This document shows, piece after piece, positions 10,340 to 23,200 of a DNA stretch of 60,000 bases. The notes under the pieces were generated by a model. The model was not told the origin of the DNA. It was given only the letters and a program-made list of their open reading frames with translations, and made no database searches. The number at the start of each line of letters is the position of its first letter. Within the stretch, counting starts at the first letter, position 1. This DNA comes from Cristatella mucedo (taxonomy: Eukaryota > Bryozoa > Phylactolaemata > Cristatellidae): positions 9,590,001 to 9,650,000 of the forward strand of contig WPIO01000006.1 of the NCBI GenBank assembly GCA_009760855.2. The letters run 5' to 3'. A program made the position numbers and the translations under genes.

Positions 10340-10668
10340 CGTGCTGCGCTCACTTCCGACTTGCGTCACGACGTCCCTTGACTTGACTAAATTCAAAAAG
10401 AAACTAAAATGCATCTATGTATAACAGCATGGAGTGGGTCCCTGTGGTTCATCCTCTGTGTTCTCATGCGTGCTGACGTTGTGCATGCTGCCACTAAGCA
10501 CACTTGCATGCTGACCCTGTGCGTGTCACCCCTAACCACGTTATTCGTGTGTTTAATTGAACATGCTACCACTAACCCTTGGATTGTGCTTCATTTGCAG
10601 CAAATGTAAGGTGCCTAGAAAGAGGTTGAGTTCTCTGAGGGCGCTTTATGAAATTGTTTCTTATAATT
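10340..10668 (+). mobile_element. L2-clade LINE 3' fragment
   Basis: Matches the last codons and 3' UTR of L2-A (LTKFKKKLKC region, the CATGCTGACCCTGTGC block and the GTGCCTAGAAAGAGG...TCTCTGAGGGCGC hairpin). The paralogous locus has the same fragment at 47745-47915, so it was present before the tandem duplication. Confidence 0.75.
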
Positions 10669-10929
10669 ACCGTCGGCATACCTGCACGTTTCTAGGCGGC
10701 AGCGTTTCCAGTATGTATCTCCTATGGCGATGACTAGCACTCTTAAGGAGCCCCGAGATTGCTCCCTAAGAAAATCAGTGCAGACAAAGCTTTGCCGTGC
10801 TATTTATATTTGGTGTTTGAAATGGGGGGCGCTCGTAATGCTGCCCTGCAGGCGCGACGTCGGAGACAGCTATAGGAGTGCTGCAGATACGGATAGGTCT
10901 GAATTAAAGTCGCCTCGGAAACCCGTGAA

Positions 10930-11260
10930 CGCCCGCTAAACGCTGAGCTCGAGGACGGATAAGATTGCCCCAGATAGGGTCCGCTGTGCGCGCACTGCGA
11001 TAGGCAGCTGACGACGACGGCGGCGGCTACTGCAGCGCCGAGCGAGCTCGGCCGCAACGTCCTGCCGCAGGGCACCTTCAGCACAGCTTCCACTACGCAC
11101 AAGCGGCAGCGGCCGCCGCCCCCTCAGCGAGAGGTCGAAGAATTGGCAGAAAGCAGATGGGTAAGCGGAGATCTAGTGAGCCTCAGTGACGAATGACTGC
11201 GTGAGGTTTCGTGGCGGCGGCGGCGGCAGCGGTGCAGCGGCGGCAGCTTGCCGCTGGTTT
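10930..11260 (+). promoter_or_regulatory. GC/CpG-rich 5' region of SLC17 gene 1
   Basis: This stretch is GC-rich with many CG dinucleotides and GGC/GCG triplets. It surrounds the inferred first exon and is conserved with 48370-48790 in front of gene 2. It contains the conserved 5' splice site at 11161. This is the likeliest promoter and 5' UTR region. A TATA-like string (ATTTATATTTGG) at about 10802 is a weak extra candidate. The transcription start is not determined. Confidence 0.5.
11157..11160 (+). CDS. SLC17 gene 1, coding exon 1 (start codon)
   Basis: ATG at 11157-11159 plus one base, then a consensus donor (GTAAGC at 11161). Phase 1 matches the acceptor of exon 2, giving Met-Ala-Glu. 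The paralog has its ATG 15 bases earlier (48615-48617); the matching codon here is ATT (11142-11144), so this copy appears to start at a later ATG. The 5' UTR part of the exon lies upstream. Inferred from conservation of the donor in both copies. Confidence 0.6.
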
Positions 11261-14200
11261 AGCGACTGTCAGATGGCGGTCCGATAGGGTGCGACAGCAT
11301 TCTCGAATTGAGGTTCGAGGTATTTTCCAGTGCTTCTTGGAGAGAGGTGCTCTTCGTCCATTAAGTGTTCGTGCGGAGCCACAAAGTGTGTGCACTTAAT
11401 TTTTCTATAAACTTAGACCACGAAAGCCGTAGATCGGGCGCTCTTAATTAATTCTCAATGCAAGAAACGCTGGTTGCAATTGCAGTTTTCTGCTCGTCGT
11501 CGATATTATCCATGGTGCGGAAAATTGAGGTCGAGTCAGCGGTGAAACGTATGCCCACCTTTGCAGCCTGGCGTCCTTGTAGATAATTGCAATGGCAGCG
11601 GCTTCCGGTGTAGCTGGCGAGACCATGAACTGACTATCTGGTTGCCATCATAACGTCGAGACTTAACTACCGGGTACCAAGTGTGTATAAGCAAGAAGTC
11701 TGGCAGATGTCGCACAAGCTGAGCGACTAAGTCAGAGCCAGTAATGTTGCAATCCTTCAATGCTGCGATTGCGGATTTTGGATACGGCTATGCCGACTAG
11801 GCGAGTAAAATGATCTGCTTCTGTTGGGCCAAAGACGTAACGACACTTCGTTGTTTAGCACAATATGCTCAGACATTGAGACTTCTCGAAGCCCCTCCAC
11901 CTACCCCTGAGGCACTCTAACCTCTTGGATGGGCGTGGCATCAGAAATGCAGAGATTGGGTGGAGCGACCATAAATAAGACCAGGTCACAAGGCAAAGGT
12001 CTGCAGGCAGCAGACTCGAAGGTTGGGGATGGGGCGCCCGAGGAGCTTTAGCAGCCCCAGAAGGCACTCCATACCGCCCCCCACAGTTCCACGCCCGGAA
12101 GCTTCTATGTAGAGGCAAACAGGTTTCCATGAAGATGCATTGAGAACGGCTCTAAAAGCTTTAATGGACGGTGCGCCTTCGCTGAGCGGCTTAACGTATA
12201 ATCTCCAAGGGGCTGACATCCGACTGAAGGGCGAGAAAGACTGGGTCGGTGAGCCTTTGTCGAGTCAATTTCAAGAGTAGCCTACAATTTCTTTCAAGAG
12301 GGCGCGATATCACTTTCCAAGGGACAACAAGTTTACCCTTTTTAGAAGCGTCAAATAAGGCATCGGCAGGCGCGCCTGCGGATATGACGTACAAGCCCTA
12401 GAAGCTAGCTAAGCTAGCGAAGCTAGCAGTTTCGTGTCACAATGGTCTAAAGACACCAGCAGCGCTTCGAGTCATTGGCACGTTGCTTTGGGCCCGACAG
12501 CAACGACGTGCAGCTATTTCTTTGGGGAGGACCGAAGGGAGGCTTTGGCGAGAACTCGGCCCGCTTTCGGCCCGCAGCCATGAGGCACTTTCTCAGAGGG
12601 TAAATAAATGGCAGCCGATTTCATTAAGATGGAGCAAAATGAGTAAGCTCAGTGCCTCAGCCAAATGGTCTAAAGCTTCCAAATAAAGTTGCACGTTACT
12701 TTTTAAAGTTGATATAAAGGGCGCTTTGTTGGCGCCTACGGCGCCTGATTTTTGCGCGAAGTCGAGCGATTTGGTGACTCTGCTGCTTATTTTGGCAGAT
12801 GAGAGCAGGTCGCGTCAAACACTTGGTTCCTTGTTTGTAGCACTGGGTTCAGGCCGTTTTGGTGAGCCGTGATGGCAAACTAGGTAAAGCGGTGGCACTT
12901 CACCGGTGGAGATCTGCAGTGGGTAATTTTTTTATTGCAGCTGCAAGCGGAAGTGATAGCCATAAAGGCTCTTCTGTTGCTATGCAAAGGAGGCTGTTAA
13001 ATCAGCTAGTACACATTTTAGACCAATGCGTAGGCTCGTTGGTTGTTGGGTTGATACTGGATGGCCCGATCCTCAGGTGAAGAAATCACTCAATTATCTT
13101 AGTTTCCAGATGCCTAAAGCTACAGTTACTTTGCCCACAAATCTTATGACCAACTCGTGCGACTTCGTCTCATATTCAAAATGCTCTGCGATGATTTTGG
13201 GAAAACTCAAATGACATTCGTGTTGGTCAGAAAGATGGTCGTGCTAAACTTGGTTCGTGTCCGTGCAGCTGTCCATGCATGGCTTTGCTTAGAGGCCGTT
13301 TCTCTCGTATGGGATCTCAAACTTGTTATCCTAGAATTAAAATGATGTACGTCATTTACGAGAGTGAAAAGGTCAATGTTTGACTTTTAAAGCTAGCTCT
13401 TTAGTTTGCTACATAGCCGAAAACTGCAGGTCTATGTCTTCAAAAATCAAGTATTCCGTCATTACTTTGTCGTTTAACCACATCGTGGTTCCAAGTTGCA
13501 CTAGCTTGGTCCTGATCTGCCGCTAAATGAGCATTCTTCTTATGAAGCTGCATAAGGCTCACAATTAGTGCTTACGGTCTAGCTAAATTTTTTTTAGAGA
13601 CACCGGTTTTACCGTATCCGTTCTGCATCTCAAAAAGTGAGGCAGGCCATATTTCTTAAAGTCGAGGCTAGGTGATCTAGGTAAGTGCCAAGAGGCGGTG
13701 ATAGGCTAACGCTTTAGGTATGCGAAAAACTTTCGGCATCTTCGCATATGAAGAAAAATAAGTTTTCTATAAAGATTCGACGCTGTCCTAAAAAGGAGCG
13801 TTCATGTGCTTGATAAGGTTTCAGTGACTCTCTGCAACGATGTCGATACACCTTTCGATTTTAAAACGCTCTCGCATGCCGCGACGGTTTGGCCTAGTAT
13901 TAAAGGTGCTGTCAACGACCAAGGTCAAGGTTAGTGTATTTGATGGCTGAGATCATGCACTCGAGCCCTGTGGCTTATTTGAAGCGTCTAAATAGAGGCT
14001 ATGCTTCTTTAAGGTGCTATACAAATAAATTATATTTTAATTTACATAAGTAGATCCATCCTACTGTGCTGACATGCAACAGCTAAAATAACGTCTAAGC
14101 GAAAAAACTAAGCCTTATACATGTGTAAGTTTAAGCACTCAGTCTCTTGGCTATGTCTCTACCTTTGGACTATCATCTGCAGAGAGCAGTCTGGCAGCCC

Positions 14201-17200
14201 TAGATGCCAATAGCAAACACTGGCTGCTATAGATACCAATAGCAAACAAAGACAGATCTATCATCCAATCGGTTGCACTAGGCCTGCATAATCACTTTAA
14301 ATCACCTAGCAGATTTGTTGTGTGTTCAAACTTCGCTCAAGATAAGGCTTCCAGTCTCTGCTGTCAGCATTGGTGCCAGCCACGAGCACCCAGCGGCTGG
14401 TGTCGCCTGCGTCAACTGCATCTAGGCACGGCTGACTGCAGCGCCGCGCTAAGGAGCTAGGAAACCAATGCATAATCATCCATTACGCATCCTGTCAAAC
14501 TCGAAAGCAGCTTGAATGCAAAAAGCCGGCAGCTGCTTCGCCACACGCCATTTGGCCGGCGGTGCGGTTGCAGCTACGCCTCTCGTGCATAACGCACCCA
14601 GTGTCCGCCCAGCCCGGGCAGACTTGGTCGGTGATATTGCTCGGCATCAAGTGACGAGTGAGTCTGCCCTCTTGTTATGCAGCTGAAGTTCTGACGTCAT
14701 GCCGCTGGATCCTGTCGCACGTCGGACTGCTTGGGTTTGTGCTAGTCAACATGACGAGGTCCAACATCAGCATAGCCATGGTGTGCATGGTCAAGCCTAC
14801 GCCGCCGCCTTCAAACATTAGCCGAGCATGGGACAACACCTCGTCGCAACCAGCCAGCCCCACTCATTTTAATGACAGTACTAACTCGGTAGGTGGTTGG
14901 CACCTTCTTATTGATAGCAAGCCTTTTTTACATTTCGCCCTAAGAGAACAGCATCTCTATCCAGGCACTTTGCAGCCCGCTGCAGCAGAAGCAGTAGTCG
15001 ATAGTTACGGACTAGCGAGGTATCATGGTTAGACAAGCCAGCCAAAGCACTCAACTTAAGGAAATCCTCAGGGCCGCTGATTAGTGGAACATCCGAGTAA
15101 TTAGATGTGCAGAACCGCGAACAGGTACGAACTCGAATCACGCAGGAAAATGACAAGTTCGTTGGGTTACAGAGGAAAGCTGAGCGGAGGACGCGTCTTT
15201 AGCTGGAGCTGAAAAGATGGCAAATCAATCAAGTGTGACAGAATGTAAAAATAAAAAATACAATTAATTGTATACCACCGTAAGAGAACTTAATCTCTGC
15301 CCAGGCGCTTTGAACTCACTGCAAGATAACAAGAGTGCAAGGGCTAGTGTCGTGCACGATATCAGGCATGCAAAGCAAACAAGTGTCACATCTGGGCCAG
15401 TACAACGAATTAAACGTGAGGGTACTGATGGCTACCGGTTAGTAAAGCCTCCAGCTAGTCACATGCACAGAATCACATATACATGACCGCTCGCTCGCAA
15501 AGCGGGCCAGAAAAAGGCAATTTCACCGGATCGAGGGGAAAGTTGACCCGAACAGATGCGTCCGGAGTTGTGGCTACATATCCTTGAGAATTCAAGGTCA
15601 ATGCAGGTACCGAGCGTACCCCGAAGCGAGTGTCAGACTATTGGTACGTACGGGCTGAATACTCTACCGCTAAGAGATTTCAAATTAATGCCAGATTCAG
15701 CGCGATGAAATCTTTGCTTCTTTCAGAAAGAGTGGTGAGGATAGCTACTCAAGACAACTTGGTCTGTCGGTTCCCAGATGGAACACACCAAGCGGGCTCA
15801 AATGAGTTTCACTATCCGTTGCATAATCCTTCCGAAAACCAAAGTTCTTGCGAACATCGTATACAGAAACCATTACAGTAAAGACCCGCTTTATTTGTCG
15901 CTTGACCATAGAGCGTAAGAAATTACGTGCCTATGGACATTTAAGTGCTTATCGCTTCGGGCTGCTGGGTCTCCCGTGTTGGTGGCGGCTTTAGGTACAT
16001 CAGCGGCTTGTAACCTGCTTGTTAGTCATGATCGTGTTTACTTATTACCATTTTGCTATCGTAGTTCAAATGCATTCATAGATTTTCCTGCTGTTGCTAA
16101 GATTCGTGAATTATCTATTAACAAAAGAAAAGCGACCAGAAGCCCCAGCTTTAGCCAAGGCCGCCAGCAGAGACGCGGCTCGTTTAGCGGGAGCTCCGAG
16201 CTGAGTACTCGCTCGTTTGGTGTTCCTAGCTTTGCATCAAACAGCTCAGCACGTTCTACCTCAAGCTTCCCTCCTAGTCTCTCTAACATCGTGGTCATCA
16301 GGCCTGTTATCACTCCTACTGCCCATCTTAACGTTTGTCTTTAGAATACTCGCTCAATGTGCAATAAGCCCTAGTAGTAAGTGACCTTATTTCGGAAAAA
16401 GGTCTCGACATGCTCGCCTTGACTGATTTGGCTAAAATCGTTAAACTGCCCGGCAACTAAAGGTGCTACCCGTTTCTTCTTCTTTCACACCCCTAGAGAG
16501 GTCAAAACTGGAGGTGGAGTTGCTATTATTACGCGCTCGAAATTCGACTTCGAGCCATTTCCAGGACCCTCGCAGCAGTACTTCGAATCTGTTGTGTTGA
16601 TTTCACCAGACAACAAGCTACCGATGGTGGCATTAGTCTATCGGCCACTTGGTACCAAGTCCTCATTTATTTCAGATTTCTCTGATCTCATTTTGATAAT
16701 GTGGGAAATAAATCAATCTTTCCTCATTATGGGTGATGTCAACGTTCATTTTGATAACTTATCTGACACCTGCAGCACTGAATTTCGTGCATCGACTGAC
16801 TCATTGTCTCTCGTGTCTCATGTGCATGGCCTTACCCACATCAAGGGTCACCCACTCAACGAAATTTTCTCATACAACTGCACTTTGTCATCGTTACCAA
16901 ATCCTGCTTATCTAAGCTCATGCAGATCTTATTCAGTCTACCACGTGTACCCTCCTCCTCATCTAAAACCACCTGTGAATCGCGAAACCTCAAGACCCTT
17001 GACATTGATGCTGTCCGTGCGAGAATATGTGCTTCGCCTCTGCTGCTCAATCCCTCTTCCGACCTGTCACCATTAGTAGATTGTTACAACACGATGCTAG
17101 CTGACATATTCGACGAGTTAGCACCCCTGACTGAACGAACTGTGAGCCCTCACCCAGACGGCCTATGATTTGCCACAGACATTAAACTAGCCAATTCTAC

Positions 17201-20200
17201 TCAGCTCAAGCTTGAAAAAGCATAAAAAGATCAGTACTTACTGTTCATCCAAAGGTACACGAGGACTACTGTATATCGTACTAATCGATCCAAGCAAAGG
17301 CCAAATCTAGCTTCCATAAAACGTTGTTGAATCGTAGATGCAAAATCCAAAAATACTGATGTCGACGATCAACCATCTCCTCAACCACTCTCAGGTTAGC
17401 TCCTTACCAAATGATCCGTGTGATAATCTAGTGGATCACTTATCTAGCTTTCTTGTCAAGAACATTTACAAAACCAAGGAGTCAATCCCTTAGATGGCAG
17501 CACCCCCTCCCTGGAATGCTGTCCGTCAATTCCATGTAGCAATGGAATGTCTACATTCAGACAGGTCACTAGTTACCTCGTCCTTAAAATTATATCCCAA
17601 TCAAAGAAGACAGCTAGGCCTTTGAATCCTGTTACCACTGTCCTGCTTCTATGATGCATTGGTCTGCTGGTGTCATGCAACTAATATCATTGAAATTGTA
17701 TTAGCCTCCGGTAACGTCCCAACACCTTTCAAAAATTCTGTAGTCATGCCACTACTCATGAAGGAAGCACTAGACCAAGAGAACTTGAGCAAAATCCGCC
17801 CAGTCTTCCTTCTACCGTTCGTATCGAAGACACTGGAACTGGTCGTGGCAGACCAGCTTAACTCATATATTGAAACGTCAAACTTTGCTAGTAAGTTCAA
17901 GTCTGGTTTTAGAGCTTATCAGGCCACGGAGTCAACACTGCTTTGAGTGTACAAATACCTGCGCAATAATGCAGACATGTGTAGAGTATCTCAGCTTGTT
18001 TGCTCAATTTTTTGGCAGCATTTGATATTATCGATCACCAAGTTCTTTTTGAGCACCTTTAATCTCGCCCGGGCATCAATGGCACTGCTCTGCAATGGTA
18101 TAGGTCATATCTCAGTGGGAGACTCCAGAATATTGATGTGAATGGACGAAGATCGTCCGAGGACCCTCTAAAATATAGGGTACCTCGGGGCTCCGTGCTT
18201 GATCCAGGTCTCTTCACGGTTTATACTCTCCCTCTTGCCAATGTGATTGGCAAGCACAATCTAGGCTTTCACTTCTATGCGGATAATATTCAGTTGTACC
18301 TTAGCTTTGTTCCCTCCCAGCCTTCCAGCAAGTCGAGTTCTCTCAACTCTCTTGCTGCATGTAGTGATGACATTCGTGCATGGATGGCAGCAAATTTTCT
18401 TAAATTAAACGATGATAAAACCAACTTAATAGTTATGGGAAAACCAAGTGTAGTTCATAAATTTAAAAGGCTGACGCTCCAACTCAACTCTCCCAGTATA
18501 TCTCCTGTTGAATCTGTGCGAAATTGAGGTGTCATGTTCGAAAGTGACTTTTCATTAGACGACAACATCAGCTCCACAATCAAGTCTGCCTACTTTCAGC
18601 TGCATAATAATAATTCATAATAATAATAATAATTCACTTGATAAAGCGCCCTCAGAGAACTTAATCTCTTTCTAGGCACTTCACATTTGCTGTAAAGTGA
18701 AATGCAATTGAATGGTAAGTAAAATCATGCTTGAAAAACAAACGAAATGAATAATATGGTTAGGGGTGACATGCACAGGGTCAGCATGCAAATGTGGTTA
18801 GTGGCAGCATGCACAGTGTCAGCACGCATAAGCACATCAAGGACGAATCACAGGGACCCATTAAATGCTGTCCTAAATAGGTGTGTTTTTAGGTTCCTTT
18901 TAAATGTGGTCAGGTCAGGGAATGTTCTGACGCAGGTCGGGAGGGAGTTCCAGGCTTTGGGAGCATATGAACTAAATGCACGGTCTCCAAAGGATTTGAG
19001 GTTTGTATGAGGTATTTCTAGACGGTTGGATTCCGAAAAGCGAGTGGTACGATGCTTGGCCTGATGGGGTAGTATATCTGACAGTTAGGCTGGAGCCATA
19101 GAATGAAGGGACCTAAAAGTGAGCGACAAAACCTTGAAGTCAATCCGTTGCTTGACTGGTAGCCAGTGCAGGTCGGCGAGAAGTGGAGTAATGTGGCAAC
19201 TGCGAGGCTCGCGGCAGACAAGCCTAGCTGCAGAGTTTTGCACCAGCTGCAATCGCCTGATTGCACATGCTGGTAGGCCAGCGAGCAGTGAGTTGCAGAA
19301 GTCGAGACGGGATCTCACGAATGAATGGACCAACTTGGACGTGGTATCTTTATCTAAACAAGCCCGAATTTTAGCAATGTTATGAAGCTGAAAATAGGCG
19401 GATTTGACTGTGGAGCTGATATGGTCGTCTAACGAGAGGTCGCTTTGGAATAACATTGCATAACATTGCTTAATTTCGGGCTTGTTTAGATAAGGATACT
19501 GCACCTCCATCGGTCCATGCGTTTGTGACATCCTGTCTTGATTTCTGTAGCTCACTGCTTTGCTGGCCTACCGGAATGTAAACTCAGGTGCTTAAAGCTG
19601 GTACACAACTCTGCAGCTAGGCTTGACTGTTGTGTGCGTCGCAGTTGCCACATCACACCACTTCTTACCGACCCGCACTGGCTCCCAGTCAAGCAACGCA
19701 TCGACTTGGACATTTTAACATTCACCTTCAATCCCTTCCTTTTTTGGCTCGAGTATAATTATCACATCTTCTATCTATCTATTGACTTGAAAACTTTTAA
19801 TACACTGAAAACACATTCGGCCTTGGCAGTTAACCCTGATAGTGTCAAAATACGAACAGATGCATAAAAGTTCTAAATGGTTGAAGTGTTAGTCGCTGTT
19901 CAGGTGCTTTAACGTGACGACGACGGCAGGGTCGGAATACGTTGGCAGATATATTTGGACACCTTGATTTCATGAAACTGACCTAACTTTTGCACCTCGG
20001 TCAGCAGATCATGATATCCTGCCGTTCGTATGTACATTCCGTATTCCCACTTTAAGAGAGTCTGTCGGCATTGTTTTCGGCCTGATGGTCACTAAGCCTG
20101 AGGTATTCGCAGCAGCGCTCGAAGGAGATTGCTCTGGGAGCTCTGAGCGATGCCGCAAGTGCGCCCGGGAACTCCACTTTGTCCTTGAACGCGTACTCCG

Positions 20201-23156
20201 TCTGGGCATTTTTCGGGAGGCACCCGATTCATGAACCGCAATAGAAACAGTGCTAGACATTTTACAGTTTTAAATCAGACTGTACGTGGCTTAACAGCGA
20301 CTACCCAGGCGGTTGAACTTTACTGATGAATTATATAGAGTTGTCAAACGCTCAGCCGTGTCGTTCCTGGCTCCTTAAATCCGGGACTAAATCTGCCCCA
20401 TCCCGCCCCATCGGCCCAGAATCTGCCTCATCCCAAAAAAGATTTCAAGGCTTTCAAGGTTGGCCACCGTGCTTAGAGAGCTGCTCCAGAGCCTTTGGTG
20501 ACCAGCTTCAAGGTTTTCGACATGAAGGCAATGCCACTCGCTTTAAGAGTGGGCTAGAAAGTTGTTCTACTAGGGCATCACCTTCGTGTACAAGGTAGAG
20601 TTGTGCTCCAAAGGTTGATACTTATTTTAAAGGGCTTGGATATATGCTAGAGCTCTCAAGACGATTCTTATTCGGCAGGCCCATCCATGAAGACCTGGCG
20701 AGTGGCGCCAATGAAGCACAGATTCAGATCTTCCTAATGGAGAAAGCATCAATTTATTTTTAGAACGTTGTAAGCGGCTTTCGGACTGCGTCTTAGGTGC
20801 TGCAATTTCATTTCCACCAAACTATGGAGTTTAATGCGATTAATTCGCCCTATATTTTGAACTGATTGTCGCCGTTGTGCGAAATGTGCTCAAGACTGCT
20901 TTGGGAGCTTGTGGTCCGAGAAATTCAGGTCTCCGATCTCCGAGACGATTTTCTTCGCGTACTGCCTCCGACACACCATCACGTATCCTGGCCCACTGAA
21001 CCATGCACGGTAGCGCACTTCCAAAGAGGCTGAAAAGCTTTTCAGGATGACTTCAAAAAGATCTTCTTGAGTTTTCACCACGTCACTTAATGTCGAGGTT
21101 GAGCTCCTTGCCAATATTCTGGCTACGCCCTTCAGCTAGTCTACTCTATCAGCTAGTGTATCTCATAAATGCATATTTTCTACTCGTCTAAGCCTTGCTT
21201 GCAAGACACAGCAGAAAGAATTATGTATGTATTTTTTTAGACGAAAGCGATTTGGTATGCACAGTGGTCTAGGCAATTAAAAACCTTGCTACTGTCTCCC
21301 TCAACCGAAAGTGAGTTGGTTCGCCCTTGATTTCAGGGGTCGTAGGTTCAAATCCCGGTGATGACTTTTCAGCGTGCTACCGATATTCCATTGGCTTGTG
21401 TGCTGATCGAGAGGTTAAGCGCGAATTTTGTATCGTGTATAGCCCTGGTTGAAGCTTCAATGTGCTATAAACGGCAGTAATTAACGATCTCATGTGAGTA
21501 AAAATTACACGTTTGCATGATTGTCTTTAGCTTTACACACATATGTTCTCCGAGCTAATACAAACTATGGCGTGCTTTCACACATAGTTTTTTGGCGTCC
21601 TTGTGCTTTCTGACTGTTCTCCTTTTTGCATCTCTTCATTGCCGAAACCAGGGCGGCCACCCTGCCTCGATTATCAATGGAGAAATTTTCTTTACCAGCT
21701 CTCTTAGATTGAAGAGATCCTGCCCGCCCAGCACTTTTGCCCCTCCCATTCCGAGCTGCTCAGGGGTGCAACCTTCAGTACCTCGTTTCTTGTATTCCAG
21801 GAGCTTGTGGGTGGCATCAACTGGGACAAGGAGCTGCAAGGCTACATTCTCGGTGCTTTTTTCTATGGCTACATAGTTTCCCAAGTTCCCGGTGGTTGGC
21901 TGGCCGGTCGCTTTGGTGGCAGGCTCATCTTTGGCGTGTGCATGGCCATCAATGTGGCTGCCACTCTCCTTCTGCCTGTGGCTGCTCGCTACGACGGCCT
22001 GGATTACAGAACTTCCGGCTACCTTGTCATTGCACTACGAGCGTTCATGGGCTTGTCAACGGTAAGCAGAGCCCTCGTTTGAACTTGCTGTACGTGCAGT
22101 GTTTTAAAGTGTGCTGTTGCTAAATTTTGGAGAAATGCATTGAACCTGTTCTTATAGTAATGATAAGGAGATCATTGGAGCTGAAGGCATGGTCAGCTAA
22201 GATTTGAGGTTAGACGGAAGCACGGCCTATACGAACAAAAAGTAAGGAACGACTGGTGCCGGCTAGGAGTAAGCCCGATGGGCAAGAGTTTCGGATAAGC
22301 GCAGGAGCATGGGAAGAAAGGGATCTAAATTCTGTGCTGCTCGATTCGGAAGCAGTGCAGCTCGGAGAGACGTGATGCAACGCGGCAGCTCCAACTTCTA
22401 CGACAGACAAGCATTGCAGCCGAATTCGATAACATCTATTTAGTGTCTTATTATACAGGCAGCAATAAATGCAAAATATAATTACAGAAATCTTGATAAG
22501 ATGTTGCAAATGAATAGGCTAGCTCTGGCATTGTAACCTTACAAATTATGCCAGAATACTAGTCAGCATTGCGTGGCTGAAAAAGTTCAGCAAAATTGTG
22601 GAGCTAACTGTTCCTTTAGTGAAAATCATTTTTACATGGGGCGCCCAGACTTCGCTCAGATTTCACAGGGGCTATGCCTATATCGAGGGTGGGGTGTTGA
22701 GCCTACCGCACGACACTAAATAATCTTGATTTTGCTAGATTGATCTTATTGTCATTCAATTTTTTTGTCAATAACACATACTATCTTTATCAAAAACATC
22801 ATGCCATCCAATAGAAATGTTAACAATACAAGGTGAAAGCTGGGTTGAGAGAAGCTGATGCGCTGGAAAGCGAGGATGAACCGAAGCACAGATACCGCTA
22901 ATTGGCTTTTTACTGTGCTAGCGAAATGGCGTTGCTTTATTTTTGTTCCGATACATCTGAGTCGATACAAATGTTGCCTTCGATAACGCTATAGCGGCCG
23001 TCAAACCCCAGTGGCAGAAGAGTGAAAATAAAAATTGTGTCTAGAAGAGCAACTCAGAGTGAATGCAGAGATTAGACTGGGAACACCTTGATGGACGTCG
23101 TGACACAGATGTATAAGAATATAGTGTACGTATGCCTATCATATACATATATATGT

Positions 23157-23200
<44 letters not shown>

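Larger units (their letters stand above)
15960..19760 (+). mobile_element. L2-clade LINE, copy L2-B, with nested insertion
   Basis: The longest L2 copy here. A Ser-rich 5' ORF part (15976-16344), endonuclease (16465-17076), RT (17659-18527) and C-terminal region (19480-19760) follow in order, with several frame breaks. The RT active site reads [10 protein letters not shown], so the second catalytic Asp is Asn. A minus-strand L2 is inserted at 18608-19456. The matching stretch of the paralogous intron (55830-56070) lacks this element, so it probably arrived after the duplication. Confidence 0.8.

Noticed and set aside
12483-13345. ORFs of 62-73 codons in intron 1 of gene 1
   Set aside because: The paralogous intron has shifted frames and stops at the matching places, so they are not conserved as coding.
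14658-15032. A single 124-codon exon reading through into intron 2
   Set aside because: The frame starts at a GTG and runs past the donor at 14889. The paralog's conserved GT and the match of exon 3 to the rest of the family show that splicing occurs there.
21335-21365. Possible tRNA gene from a B-box match
   Set aside because: No acceptor stem or anticodon arm could be paired, and the A-box fit is weak. Treated as a SINE remnant.
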